From Undaria pinnatifida (Eukaryota > Sar > Phaeophyceae > Laminariales > Alariaceae): 64,000 nt of DNA. The DNA lies in the NCBI GenBank assembly GCA_012845835.1, contig JABAKD010000028.1, positions 6,486,796 to 6,550,795 of the forward strand. The letters run 5' to 3'. Position 1 is the stretch's first letter; every line of letters begins with the position of its first letter. The position numbers and the translations under genes were made by a program. Shown piece after piece: positions 53,923 to 64,000 of this stretch. Below the pieces are notes generated by a model, which saw only the letters and a list, made by a program, of their open reading frames with translations, did not search any database and had not been told where the DNA came from.

Positions 53923-55099
53923 TTACATGAATATGATATTTGAGGACCATCCACAATGAGACCCATCCCCACGGGCTTCAACAACCGCCCCTTCTTTGAA
54001 AGGGCGGTCACCGAGGTAGTACAGAGACTGCTCCCCTTCGAGTTCCAACCTCCGTCGTTCTCGAACATTCCCCACATCACACGACGAATCGGGGGTGACA
54101 GCCTCCCTGCTCAAACAATCATTCTTGTGTCTGGTTGGTGCATTAGCACGGTGGGGGCAGACGTTCGCCATGTCTCCCTTACCATGCCCCTTGCAAGGCA
54201 CGGGCTTTTTGTTGCCGTCACCATTATAGTGCATATCTATGAAGCAAGAATCACGGGAGCAACGTTTTCTGCGGACCTTCACCGTGCCGTGATGGGAGCG
54301 TTGCTTGCAATATTTCGCCGCCTTGTCTCCCTCGGCCTTAAACTTCGCCCGCTTCGAGCAGGAGTCATTTGAGCAACGCTTTGTGCGTACGTCTACCATT
54401 CCATCCTCAGAATGTTGCTTGCAGTACGCCGGGGTCTTGCTTCCCCGAACATTAAAGCTCGGTCTTGTCCTGCAGCTATAATGTGCACAATTCCTCTTGG
54501 ATATGTCGACCATGCCGACCTGGCTGCGTTGCTTGCAGAACACCGCCATCTTGGCTCCCTCCACATTGAAGCTCGGGCGCATTGTGCAACCGTCATGTGA
54601 TCAACGTGGGTTGCGTACGTCTACCATACCGCCCTCAGAATATTGCTTGCAGTAGACCGCGGTCTTGCTCCCTTGAAAATTACAGCTCGGTTGCCTCCTG
54701 CAAAAGTCGTGTAAGCAACGCTTGTCGGGGACATTCACCATGTCGTTCCCGGCATGCTGCTTGCAGTACGCCACCGTCTTGCCTCCATTGGAATTAAATT
54801 TCGGCTGCCTCGTGCAGGCGTCATGTGAACAGCGCTTCTGTTGAACTTTCGCCATGCCATTTTGGCTATGCTGCCCGCAGAACGCCCCCGTCTTGCTGAC
54901 TTCCACATTGAACGCTGCGTATTTTTTGCATTGCTTGTACTGGCAGCGCCTCATACTCGCTACCGTGTGGGACGCCGGAACGCCGCAAGCAGCCAAGGAG
55001 GAAGGGTGAGCACAGCTGGAAGCCACCGAGTCAACGAGTGCACACCTGTCATTCGTTCGGCACCGGTATTGAGGGCATTGGCAATATGTTAAAGACGAA
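53923..55099 (-). CDS. EsV-1-7 repeat protein, interrupted by one TGA
   Basis: Seven tandem repeats of the EsV-1-7 motif, Cys-x4-Cys-x16-Cys-x2-His-x12, for example CSHDACTRQPKF..AYCKQH. The motif was named from an Ectocarpus virus gene. It defines a large brown-algal family that includes the developmental regulator IMMEDIATE UPRIGHT. Repeats 1, 2, 5 and 7 keep the final His; repeats 3, 4 and 6 have Tyr or Arg. Between repeats 3 and 4 the frame meets a TGA (54601-54603) exactly where the first Cys of repeat 4 belongs, and continues in frame. Upstream, a Cys-rich stretch (YCQCPQYRCRTNDRC) opens after a possible acceptor (GCTGTTCAG, 55100-55101). No ATG is visible, so a 5' exon is likely. A 90-residue non-repeat tail follows repeat 7. 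Confidence 0.8.
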
Positions 55100-56224
55100 C
55101 TGAACAGCTTGTTGATGCTAACTTAGGTCCGCTTGAATCTTGGTGCTTGTTGCGTTTCGGCGTGGTCGGAGTCATAGGCAGAGGCTCCTGGAGTAAACAG
55201 TGCAACGAAATATGTGAGATACCTGAAACGATGAGGTGCAATTTTCTGTATTGTGGTGGCTGTATTGTTGGTTAGACGTCAACTCTCAGCGTTGACAAGT
55301 CTTACATGGACGGACGTGGGACAAGCTAGACTCCCAGATGTTCACGCAAAGTTCATGTATATTATTGAACCTCCAGAACCATCGCGTGAGGCAAGGCGCA
55401 TATTATGGCAAAGCATCCTACGCCAGCAAATTGCCCGTCTTAATAAACTAATATTCCCCAGCAAAAGCACATTAATAACCCTACTGCAAGCAGCCCTCAT
55501 CAAGCATAGAACTCAGTGTTCTCCGATGGAACATCTCCGTCGTAAACCAGAGGACAACCAACATCACCCCTCCTCGGTGCACCACAAAAAGCACCCCCCC
55601 CCCCTCGGTGCACGACAACAAGCACCCCCCCTGCTCAGTATACCACCAGTATCCCCCCTGCTAATTATGCAACCAATATCACCCAACGCAGTGCATGACA
55701 CATAACATGGCAGGGTGATACATCTTCAAACCGTGAGGACCTCATATCAAAGTCAGAACCCCAAACTCAAAACCCAAAAAGGCATCTGAAAACTCAAATC
55801 CCCAACTCAAGAATCAAGCTCTGAAATCAAATCCTCAAAGTCTCAAAACAGAGTAACGACAGCCTCGCGCTGGAAGCATCAACTACCCCCAAAAGTCACC
55901 CTCGAGATTAGCCAGGGAAAAAGGTATACTTATGATTCGAATATATTCTCCATGTTTATTCCCGATTTCCTCCAGATACCAGTACCCATTGCAGGGCCCA
56001 GCTGAACCGTGAAACACGAACTTCGTATATTATAAAAATAGAAATACACTCCAGCTGCGAGATCGAAGATTTTGTCGAAACTCATCTTTGCAAGCTGCGT
56101 GTGATACTCGTATATTATATGAAACTCAACCAGCCGAAAAACTCGATCTATATGTATGCTGCATACTGCACCGAATAAACGTGTGAAACACGTAGCGGCG
56201 GGACGTTGCACCGGTCCAAAACTC

Positions 56225-57735
56225 AATCTCGAACGACAAGAAAAGCTCCCCGAAAAACTAAGGAGTTGCACAGGGATGTACACTAGCACCCAATCTATTC
56301 AAGGTGTTTAATAATGACATAGCAGTCACGACGGGGAAACATACGGTGTAGGGGTTGATGTTTGCGGATGATTTCGCGGGGACATCAGAAACGCTCGAAG
56401 GTTTGCAGGAGGAGACACAGAAGGCACTAGCGTACACTAGGAAATGAAGAGTGACAGCAAACGTAAAAAGGCGCAGTAGTTGTACGTAACGAACATAAGA
56501 TGAATCGGTAGCTTTCAAATGGAAGAGGGGAGAAGATCACTTACCAGTCGTGGACCAGTATACGCGCCTTGGCGAGGAGATATCAAAGGACTGCTCTTGG
56601 AATGCACACATAGCGAGAGTAACAGGAAACGTCAAGGCACAAGTAGGCAACATGGATGCGATCCCAATAGACTCACACCTTGACACAAGTACTACAAATA
56701 TGTATTCTGATTAATGTGGGCGTACCAACGCTAGAGTATGCAGGGCAAGTATGGGGAGGGAACGCAAAGTTCGTACAACAACCGGAAACAGTGCCGATGA
56801 CGACAGCTTAAAAGATACTAGGACGCTCAAGTACGACGAGTAATACTACAGCATTGAGAGCAGAACTAGGAATGCACCCACTTAACACAAATAGAGACGT
56901 GAGGGCGTTGAAAAGGCAATACCAGGTATAAAGTGAGGAATATGGCCAGAAAAGAGGTTGCCAGCCATAGCGGATAGGGCTGTATGGGAGAAAGCAACAA
57001 AAGAGCGAGCTGGAATAAGATGAGATAACGTAGTCGAGAAAATATGGAAAGGATTAATGGGGAGACCAAGAAGATATACTACTGCCTATAGAGAAGTTTA
57101 GCGGTTACACAGGACAGAAGAAAAAGAAAGAATTGAGAAAAGGGAGAGGTCAGCGCTAAGGAAAAAGGTGAACGAAGAAAAACGCTCAAGAGATATACGG
57201 GGAACTGAGGGGAGATATTGGAGTTAGAAGTATTTGCACGGCCCAGTGGACTACCAGGTACGCCAAAAAGCTGGAACTGCGATTTCGTGTAGGGGACGTG
57301 GATCTACCAGAAAGTGGAAAGAGATATACCAGTAGTCGGGAGGAGGAGGACATGGATGCACATATGTGCCCGTGTGGCACAACAATAGAGAGCCGGGCTC
57401 AGATAGTAGGAGAATGTGAAATATGCAAGAACGAACAGGTGTGTTAGAGGCGATGAGGAAGTTAGACGAATGTTACATAGAAAACTTTAGTATACTAGAG
57501 AGTAGCGATAAAACGATCGCTGTGCTAGGAGATAGATGGTGGCCACAAGCGGCGAAACACGAAGGAAGGGGATAGGATAAGCAGACGGTATTTACGTAAA
57601 TATACGAAGTATGCAGAAAGCGTAACGAGCGCCCAAATGTTGGAGATGCCTCTATTAGGGTAGGAACGGTGCTCCGTCTCGAAAGGGATGCATGTTCAGT
57701 GGCCAAATGACTACGGAAAGCAACAATTGAGTACC
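56225..57735 (+). mobile_element. LINE-like non-LTR retrotransposon remnant
   Basis: Decayed reverse transcriptase on the plus strand, with stops and frame changes. Landmarks: GVAQGCTLAPNLF at 56261-56300; MFADDFAGTSETLEGLQEE at 56367-56423, which carries the Asp-Asp pair; TRLGEEISKDCSWNAHI at 56559; VGVPTLEYAGQVWGGNAKF at 56717; and TTALRAELGMHPLNTNRDVR at 56840. A C-terminal CPCG...ECEIC zinc-knuckle-like segment is at 57367-57430. The body ends near 57570, followed by a 3' tail (GCGCCCAAATGTTGGAGATG, GGAACGGTGCTCCGTCTCG) that is also found at 9.8-10.1 kb. Truncated at the 5' side: no endonuclease domain seen. Confidence 0.75.
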
Positions 57736-58486
57736 CGTCATGCGACCGGGAAAATACGTCGCTAATGCTGAATCAAGTATGGGCTTCATACCTCCAGGCG
57801 CAATTCCAACAAATAATTTTGGTTGTGCTGCTCCAGCTGCTACGGTATGTGGGCGCAAAGCTCGTATCGGATCAGTTTGGAGAGTCCTGCATTCAAGTGG
57901 TGGGTTGTTTCTTTGTGGGGTCCACAATGATCAAAGGTCAGCCGTTGGAGCTCTTTGACAAAAAATGTGTACCTAACACAAGTTGTGCCGAAACTATTTG
58001 TCGCGTTTCATAAAGTGGTCGGTTTCGCCTTGACTCTGTAGTCTAGTCATCTACTTCGAAGAGGATTTCACGCATTTTTCTTTGCCTACAAAACGGCTGT
58101 CTAATTACACTGCTGTATTATTCTACATACTTGGACGCTCTGTGTATACCCGGCAGCAAACTTGAACGGCCGTTCGGGATGTGAGATCCTGGCCCTTTTC
58201 TGAAAGATGTGTTTTCAGGCGAAAGTGGGCATGGCACGAGATGTGTGTGGAAAACGCCGTGCGGAGACACAGCCTGTTGCTACTGTGGCATACACGGCGT
58301 TATGCACTCCCCACGCTGAAAAACGCAAGTTGTAGTCTCACCCAACTCCCAACTCTTGCTCACTGTCGTCGACCGCGCAACCCACAGCAAAATAACCTAT
58401 CATTCATCATGACGTAATCTCAGAGCGTACTTGTACGAGTACCACCCACCACAAAATAAAAACCCAATACTTCCTAATCACACCTA

Positions 58487-58675
58487 GGGCTCGGATGCCG
58501 GATACTTCTTGAGCCGTTGGGACCCTCTCCACGGCACGCGTTTTGCTTGGGGGATACGGGATACACTTCTTTGGTTCTCAGGTACCCCCTGGGTTTCCAT
58601 AATATCTACATCGCGTTCTCGTGCGTTGGGGATAGGGGGGCGGTTGGCGCATCGCCGTGCCCCCTGTCTCCACAT
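58487..58675 (-). CDS. Small hypothetical ORF (63 aa)
   Basis: A minus-strand ATG frame starting MWRQGARRCANRPPIPNARE, continuing DVDIMETQGVPENQRSVSRI and ending KKYPASEP. Polar and basic, protein-like, with a possible acceptor (CAAAGCAG) just upstream, so it may be a last exon. No family recognised. The opposite strand is also open. Confidence 0.25.
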
Positions 58676-58929
58676 TGTGAAGACGCTGCTTTGAGTGTAT
58701 GGAAACCGGTGGGAAAACTGCAGTAATAATGTATTAATGTTAGTCGGGGACCGGCCTGCGGCCTCACCCTCGAGCAATAGCTGCTGTGCTGCCGAGAGGG
58801 CCCCATCGACTCAAGAAACACCCTGTGTCCGAACGTGATGTATGATTTAGCAGTACCACACCCACTTTCCATGGCGAACCCTGCCTGTTGCGTTTCCTCT
58901 ATAAACAATCATCCAAAACCGCGCAAATA

Positions 58930-59230
58930 TACAAGGGTAAGCGCGGTAGTGGTCGGGTCAGGAACGGGTCGGGACGGGAACGGGAATCCCGAGTGCATTT
59001 CATTGCTCACCGCGACTTCCCGACCCCTTCCCGACCTTGGTCTGTGTTCCCGCCGTCTATACTGTCCCGACTTACGGCATCTTGTTCCCGTCCCGACTGT
59101 TTCCCGTCCCGCCGTAAGGTGTATTCCCGAGCTTTCCCGTCCGCCGTCCGCCCAGTTGTTCCCATCTCATCCCGATGTTCGCACACAGTTTTTCCCATCC
59201 CGCAACTTACCATAGTGGCAGATGTTCCCA
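58930..59230. repeat. TTCCCGTCCCG-type minisatellite
   Basis: GGGTCGGGACGGGAACGGGA at the left and many TTCCCGTCCCG(A/C)C variants to the right. The two halves are mutually reverse-complementary, so the region can fold on itself. Confidence 0.6.
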
Positions 59231-59829
59231 TCTTATTTACCATCGGCTGTATCTTTTCCCCACCTTATGACTATGGATAGCATTTCACATGCTTCACCTT
59301 GATGAATTGCGACTACAATCTGTTTGGTTTGCTCTGTTCGACAGTCTGTGATGACCACAGAATTTGTATCTCTCTAGGATGAAGAATCGTCACGGACTCT
59401 GGGTGTACTGATGATGATGTCGTTGGGTAGAAAGAACGGTTTAATGTGAAGACAACACACATGACTAGACTCTATGACTAGACTAGTCTATGGATGCAAA
59501 AAAGTGATTGTTATTCCAATAGTCTAGACTTATCATAGACTCAATTACTTAGTTCTCGACCCCCTCGGAGGTCTCGCTCGGCATATCCTCCCCCCTCTCA
59601 GCCCGTCTCAGCCCGTAATCGCCGAAAAGAAAATTAGTTGCTGGGGAAAAGAACCGTCCCAAAATTCCTTGCCTTCCTTGCTTTCCCTATAGTCTCATTG
59701 TTAGCTCTCATTCTCTGATCTTTTTACTGCTTACGTTTGAAGTTGGCCAATTGCTGGCTGTTGACAGGGAATTGCCGTTGACGGCTGCAAACAATTTGAA
59801 TTTGAAATTTGCCGGATTGGCAATAACAG

Positions 59830-60224
59830 TTCAAAGTTGAGATTTGCGAAGCGGACCAAGGCTAGTGCGGGAGGAGGCTCCGCCAACAGTGGGGGTGGTG
59901 GAGGTTCAGGATCAGGCGTGTGGACGCTGGTCGGGCAAGAACGGGACTCAGCTTCTGCTGGCAATCCTGATTGGCCGCGCCCGAGAAAGGGTTGTGATGG
60001 CTTTCTCATCGCACGAAATAGAAAAAAATGGAGTTCCCAGTACGCTGTCTGCAACACCTGCTGCAGGAGTGACGACCCTTCCACGTGCCGAGCTTTTTAC
60101 AACCTTAACAAGAAGCACTGGGGAAGCGGCGACAACCCTCGTGTGTGTGACTGGTGTGACGCGGACACCTGTGATTCACCTTCGATCGGCGTCCCTAACG
60201 AAGGAGCTGAGAGCTTGACGAAAC
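59830..60224 (+). CDS. Exon of a Cys-rich protein gene
   Basis: Opens after acceptor AATAACAG and closes at donor AAAC|GTGAGT (60225-60226). It encodes SKLRFAKRTKASAGGGSANS, a Gly/Ser linker and VWTLVGQERDSASAGNPDWP. A Cys-rich module follows: VCNTCCRSDDPSTC, then VCDWCDADTC 30 residues later, probably a small metal-binding or disulfide module. Plus strand, with no recognisable start, so an upstream exon is expected. A second frame is also open, but its peptide is Thr/Val-rich without conserved features. Confidence 0.5.
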
Positions 60225-60533
60225 GTGAGTTTCATTTCTTCGTGTTGTTGGAATTTGATGTTTGCTGTCAGATACTGATATTGAGATTTTGTTCCCGTTG
60301 TCAGTGTTTTCAGTGCCGTGCGACATAGGTAAGACACTGTTAATAGACTAGATGTCAACACCCTGTATTTTCGGTAGTGCTGCGTTGAGTGTTGGCCGAG
60401 AGTGTGCCGCAGGCTGTGCGCAATATGCGGTTTTGGGTGTTGGTGAACTCAAGCGAATCCTGTTTCCAATATTGATGCACATTGAAATTTACATTGTTTG
60501 ACCTTGTGTGCCTGTCGGCAACGTTTGCTGTAG

Positions 60534-60655
60534 CATGTGTGTGCTACACCAGCGTGGTCGAACTACCACACGGTGTGAAGCTGTGCTTTGGGACGCGTAG
60601 CCTGAACAAACTCAAGTTCGCCTTGGTGGTCACGGAGGGCAGTCCCGCCGTCGGG
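60534..60655 (+). CDS. Next exon of the Cys-rich protein gene
   Basis: Opens after acceptor TTTGCTGTAG with the two bases that complete the split codon of the previous exon, and closes at donor GGG|GTAAGC in phase 0. It encodes CVCYTSVVELPHGVKLCFGT, then LNKLKFALVVTEGSPAVG. The end of this exon plus its donor is the unit amplified downstream (60.76-61.22 kb). Confidence 0.5.
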
Positions 60656-61225
60656 GTAAGCATGTTGTACAAGTTGTCTACGCAGTGACGCTGTGTGCTG
60701 TGATTTCATTATCATGCGTACAACCAAACACACTTTTTGTATGTACGAGTACGTGTACGGGGCAGTCCCGTCATCGGAGTGTAAGCGGGAGTTGTACAAG
60801 TAATGGTCTATGCAGTAACGCTGTGTGCTGTGATTTCTTTTTCATACGTACAACCAAACACACTTCATCATGTATGTACGAGTACGAGTACGGGGCAGTG
60901 CCGCCATCGGGGTAAGCGGGGGTTGAACAAGTGGTCCATGACGTGACGCTTCGTACTGTGATATAAACACACTTTTTGGATGTACGACTACGACTACGTG
61001 GTATCTATACATGTAAGACGCAATGAAAACGGGCAAGTCCCATCACGGGGTCAGCCAGGGTTGTTGAATTGGTCTATGCAGTGAAATAATAACACAGCAG
61101 CATGACACCATCAGCACCAGTCGCAGTACACACTGGAGGTTGATATATAGCAGTAAACAGAAGCTGAAGTTAACCTGGGTGGTGCTGGAGAGCAGTCCCG
61201 TGATTGGGGTTAGCGAGTTGTTCAT
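60640..61225 (+). repeat. Tandem array of exon-end/intron units, ~130 bp period
   Basis: Blocks of the form GGGCAGTCCCG.C.TCGGGGTAAGC..TTGTACAAGT recur at 60650, 60761, 60893, 61030 and 61190, with intron-like TATGCAGTGACGCTGTGTGC and ACAACCAAACACACTTTTTG between them. The last unit again encodes a complete peptide, KLKLTWVVLESSPVIG, after an acceptor AAACAG. It could be a mutually exclusive or additional exon. Confidence 0.65.
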
Positions 61226-61711
61226 GTAGTGACGCGGTGTACTACTACTACTGTTACTCTTTTTTCATATAACCACATAAACTTTTTGTATTTTACGAGT
61301 ACAAGTAAGGTGCGCAACCTCTTCAGGAATCGCAGTACACGTCGGACGTAATCGTATTGATAGCAGCGGTAATAGAGTAGTATCGAACAATATATACAGC
61401 AGGTACTGACTTTTACCCTTCGTTGTCGGTATTCCGCCGGTAGGCCTTCTTTAGCAGTATACCGGGGCTTACGCTTACCAGTTGCGACTGTGAATCCCGT
61501 TCGTTCCTGTCCCAGTGGTGGTTTCATAGGTGTTAGCAACGTTGTGGTACCAGGCAGGGCTTTGCCCATGAACGACCGCTTTTATTACAGTGTTAAATTG
61601 TGCGACTTCTTTTCAAACTTTGGAAACCGATGACAGCTACCATTAAGTGGCCTTACTATTTTGAACATTAACTGAACGCTAGGTATTCCCATCCGTTGTT
61701 GTCGTTTGTAG

Positions 61712-61881
61712 AAGCTCTGCGAAGCACTTGCCGAAGGCCGCCAAGTCGGCGAGGACATAAACACGAAGTGCACCGGCGACATAAGGTCGGTGACCTCCTC
61801 CTGAAGAAGGCAGGCGACCACTTGCTCGATATACCTCCCATATTCCATTCCCACGGTGCCAAGAGGGCGTTCGACATCGAG
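61712..61881 (+). CDS. Exon of the same plus-strand gene
   Basis: Acceptor GTCGTTTGTAG, donor GAG|GTACGT. The open frame encodes an Arg/His-rich start (RRPPSRRGHKHEVHRRHKVG), then DLLLKKAGDHLLDIPPIFHS and GAKRAFDIE. The other two frames contain stops. The phase of its acceptor does not fit the phase-0 donor at 60655, so at least one linking exon is missing from the model or an alternative unit of the array is used. Confidence 0.5.
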
Positions 61882-62166
61882 GTACGTTCTACTCTTATCT
61901 TGCGTCCTGTGTGTCATGAGTCTCTGTTAATATTCGAGACATCCATGTCTCTTGCTCGAGACTAGGGGATTGCGTGCGGATATATGCAGTACGGCTCTTC
62001 TTCCAAGTACTAAGACCAAGTACAACAATACCACAACAATTACTAACAACGAAAGAAGGAGCTCCAATAGTTTGGATGGTTACGACGTCTGCTGGCGAGA
62101 AGTACGAATACTTTTTTACACATACTTATCGACGTCCTCCCGCTATGCTTCAACGTTTGTGGACAG

Positions 62167-62268
62167 ATCCACAAGATCATCGACAAAAAACAAGAGTGCA
62201 AGGTGCTGGGTACCTCCGCTGAGGAGGAGTCTAAGCAAGCCTGCATGCTCCTTCGGAAGCAATGTTGA
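62167..62268 (+). CDS. Terminal exon of the plus-strand gene
   Basis: Acceptor TTTGTGGACAG in phase 0, matching the donor at 61881. It encodes IHKIIDKKQECKVLGTSAEE, then SKQACMLLRKQC and a TGA. Charged and helical. The intron 61882-62166 is open in one frame (GAPIVWMVTTSAGEKYEYFF), so intron retention cannot be excluded. Confidence 0.5.
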   Translation: MHKIIDKKQECKVLGTSAEEESKQACMLLRKQC

Positions 62269-62299
62269 CAGCACGTTCTTTATAGAACGTTAAGTTGTG

Positions 62300-63180
62300 G
62301 TTTCTATATACCAGCATCGTTTCTTGAGCTCTAAACTATGCCTAAATGCTTGCTCTTCGTCCTTGGGAGTGCAAATGTACGTCACATGTTTACGGTGTGT
62401 GCGTTCAAGTTCCTGCTTCCAGCATGTTTTTTTTGGCACTGAGCTCCTTCACATCTTAAGTTGTAGTTTTCCTGTCTCTATTCTTGACAAGCGCGTGCCT
62501 GGTGTTTGTGCACTGCGATAATTTATTGTTGATGATCGACTTAGAGAGAGCTATTGATAAGTAAGTGTACAGGTGCTACCTGAGAGGTGGAAGGATATGC
62601 CAAGCAAGTCCTCCGACGTGTCTATCATGGACTGGGTGAATGGATGATAATAACTAACTCATAACCATAATCGTCTCCATCATTTACCGTTGTACTATAT
62701 ATGGACCTCTTGGCATTTTCAAGTCGCCAGTTGCGCCATTCGTGCTTCTTTTCCGGCTTTCTACTGAATGTCCATTCCTCCTTCCGCGAGCGAAGCCCTT
62801 GTACTTGGATATTTTTGCTGAAAGTGCACGGTTAGTGCATCCCTGGCATCTCCGGGGGTCCCACTTCGAAACCGCCTCCGTGCATTACTTGCGGAACGGT
62901 CCAGCTTTTCTTTGATTTCTTGCTCCCCGCCTTATTATTTTTGTTTGTGCTCAGTTTGCCAGTTGTTTCTTGGCTTTTCAGCTGCTCCCTGCAAATTTGG
63001 TTATTCTGCCAACACAATCTTGAACATTTTCGCGATTTTTTCTTCCTTCTTGTGTAGTAAGTTGCACTTCCTACCATTTGCCGCTAATTTACCGTCAGTG
63101 TATTACTTGCGGAATGGTCCAGCTTTAGATTTTCTTTGATTCCCACCACTTGTTTTGTACGTGCACGAAGTTTTACCATA
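62300..63180. other. 3' flank of plus-strand gene, no gene recognised
   Basis: TATTACTTGCGGAA(C/T)GGTCCAGCTTT occurs twice (62883-62910, 63101-63127), a partial duplication of about 30 bp with a TTTTCTTTGATT block. Otherwise nothing recognised. Confidence 0.4.
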
Positions 63181-63189
63181 TTAGCTGAG

Positions 63190-64000
63190 ATCTCGGTTTG
63201 GTTCATCATCTCAGCTCAGCTCCGCCCAGCACCTTACCGCAGTGCTGTGCAGCTCAGCAGCGCGCAGCGCCGCGGAGTGCCGTGCTCTGCGATTCCCTGC
63301 CGTGCCCTGCAGCTCAGCTCAGCAGCGCACCGCAGCGCTTGCTCAGCAGAGCACAGCGCGGTGCGGTGCCGCGCTTTGCCGTGCTTCGCCATGCTGCGTG
63401 ATTTGTTGTACTTCTACTAGGTCGTACATGCTAGTGACATTCGAAGTATCATACGTACCACATACCGGTACTATTAATACTACACCAAGTTTGTACATAT
63501 TACGTTGTTGGATCACAAACAATGCACCCCCAGCTCAGGTCAGCCCAGCTATATATAGCTCAGCAGCGCAGCGCAGCGCAGCGTAGTGCGGTGCTGTGCC
63601 TTGCCCTTCGTTTTGCGGTGCTGTGTCGTGCGGCGCTGTGCGTTATTTTGAACATACAGCAGTAGTAGTACCAGGTATGATACAGGTACCAGAAGTAACA
63701 TTATGTACGTGTTGTGTACTCGCCTTTTTGCTTTCTTCAGTTGATCGTCCTCTCTCGGTCCCCATGCCCCCCCCCCCCGCGCAAATATCGCACGCACTGC
63801 CGTTCAGAACGTGACATCAACAAGCACAAAGCACAGCGCAGGGCAATTAGCTCTGTACAAGCACCTCTTGGCATTATCACTTCGCTGTTCGCACAAAATA
63901 ATCACGGGCCTCGCTTCTTCCTGCCCCCTTTACATGTTTCAGTTGCATTCTTCCTTGCGCGAACGTAGCGGGCGGCGTCAGCCGCCCGCGGAGCGGAGCC
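63190..64000. repeat. GC-rich low-complexity DNA with terminal hairpin
   Basis: Two blocks (63215-63400, 63550-63645) composed of CAGCGCAGC, GTGCGGTGC and GCTCAGC words. At 63969-63992 GCGGGCGGC-GTCA-GCCGCCCGC is a perfect 9-bp-stem hairpin. No convincing gene: open frames here encode Cys/Ala/Arg low complexity. Confidence 0.6.

Noticed and set aside
53956-54372. 138-aa plus-strand ORF antisense to the EsV-1-7 repeats
   Set aside because: Shadow of the conserved minus-strand repeats, whose exact Cys/His spacing proves the other strand codes.

Overview
The window looks like a repeat-rich nuclear contig from a stramenopile, most likely a brown alga (Ectocarpus-like). I base this on three things. 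Coding blocks are short and bounded by GT/AG splice signals inside long non-coding stretches. A protein at 54-55 kb carries seven copies of the EsV-1-7 cysteine motif, a family that is greatly expanded in brown algae. The non-coding DNA is packed with small transposable elements, SINE- and LINE-like remnants and simple repeats. I see no bacterial operons, rRNA, functional tRNA gene or CRISPR array. Species assignment is inference.

Layout. (1) 1.2-35 kb: a chain of minus-strand exons that I read as one roughly 34-kb gene. It has a Gln/Gly-rich repeat N-terminus with an ATG at 34.9 kb, then several coiled-coil exons, then a CxxC exon resembling DUF4795 proteins (QRICH2/C16orf96 type, flagellum-associated in animals), and a stop at 1.19 kb. 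The last eight exons (18.5 to 1.2 kb) are all phase 0-0 and can be joined without frame conflict; the 5' half is less certain. The introns hold at least four families of small inverted-repeat elements (called A, B, C and E here), a tRNA-derived SINE with a nested insert, a 10-bp satellite, a TTG array and telomere-like repeats. (2) 36.6-49.7 kb: a gene-poor block of G-tract-rich repeat units, duplicated in direct orientation (37.4-39.5 and 46.6-49.7 kb). Between the two copies, on the minus strand, lies a decayed Penelope-like retroelement (41.7-45.0 kb) whose GIY-YIG endonuclease precedes the reverse transcriptase, the reverse of the canonical order.

(3) 49.7-55.1 kb: more family A and B elements, a SINE, an orphan minus-strand terminal exon at 51.2 kb, and the EsV-1-7 gene, which is interrupted by one in-frame TGA exactly at a conserved cysteine codon. 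(4) 56.2-57.7 kb: a decayed LINE-like retrotransposon on the plus strand; pieces matching its 3' tail also lie at 9.8-10.1 kb. (5) 59.8-62.3 kb: a plus-strand spliced gene for an unrecognised Cys-rich protein, with a tandemly amplified exon/intron unit. (6) 62.3-64 kb: no gene recognised; GC-rich low-complexity DNA ending in a strong hairpin.

Limits. Exon borders were read by eye from splice consensus and frame, not from transcripts. Repeat borders are approximate unless a target-site duplication is given. No homology search was run.
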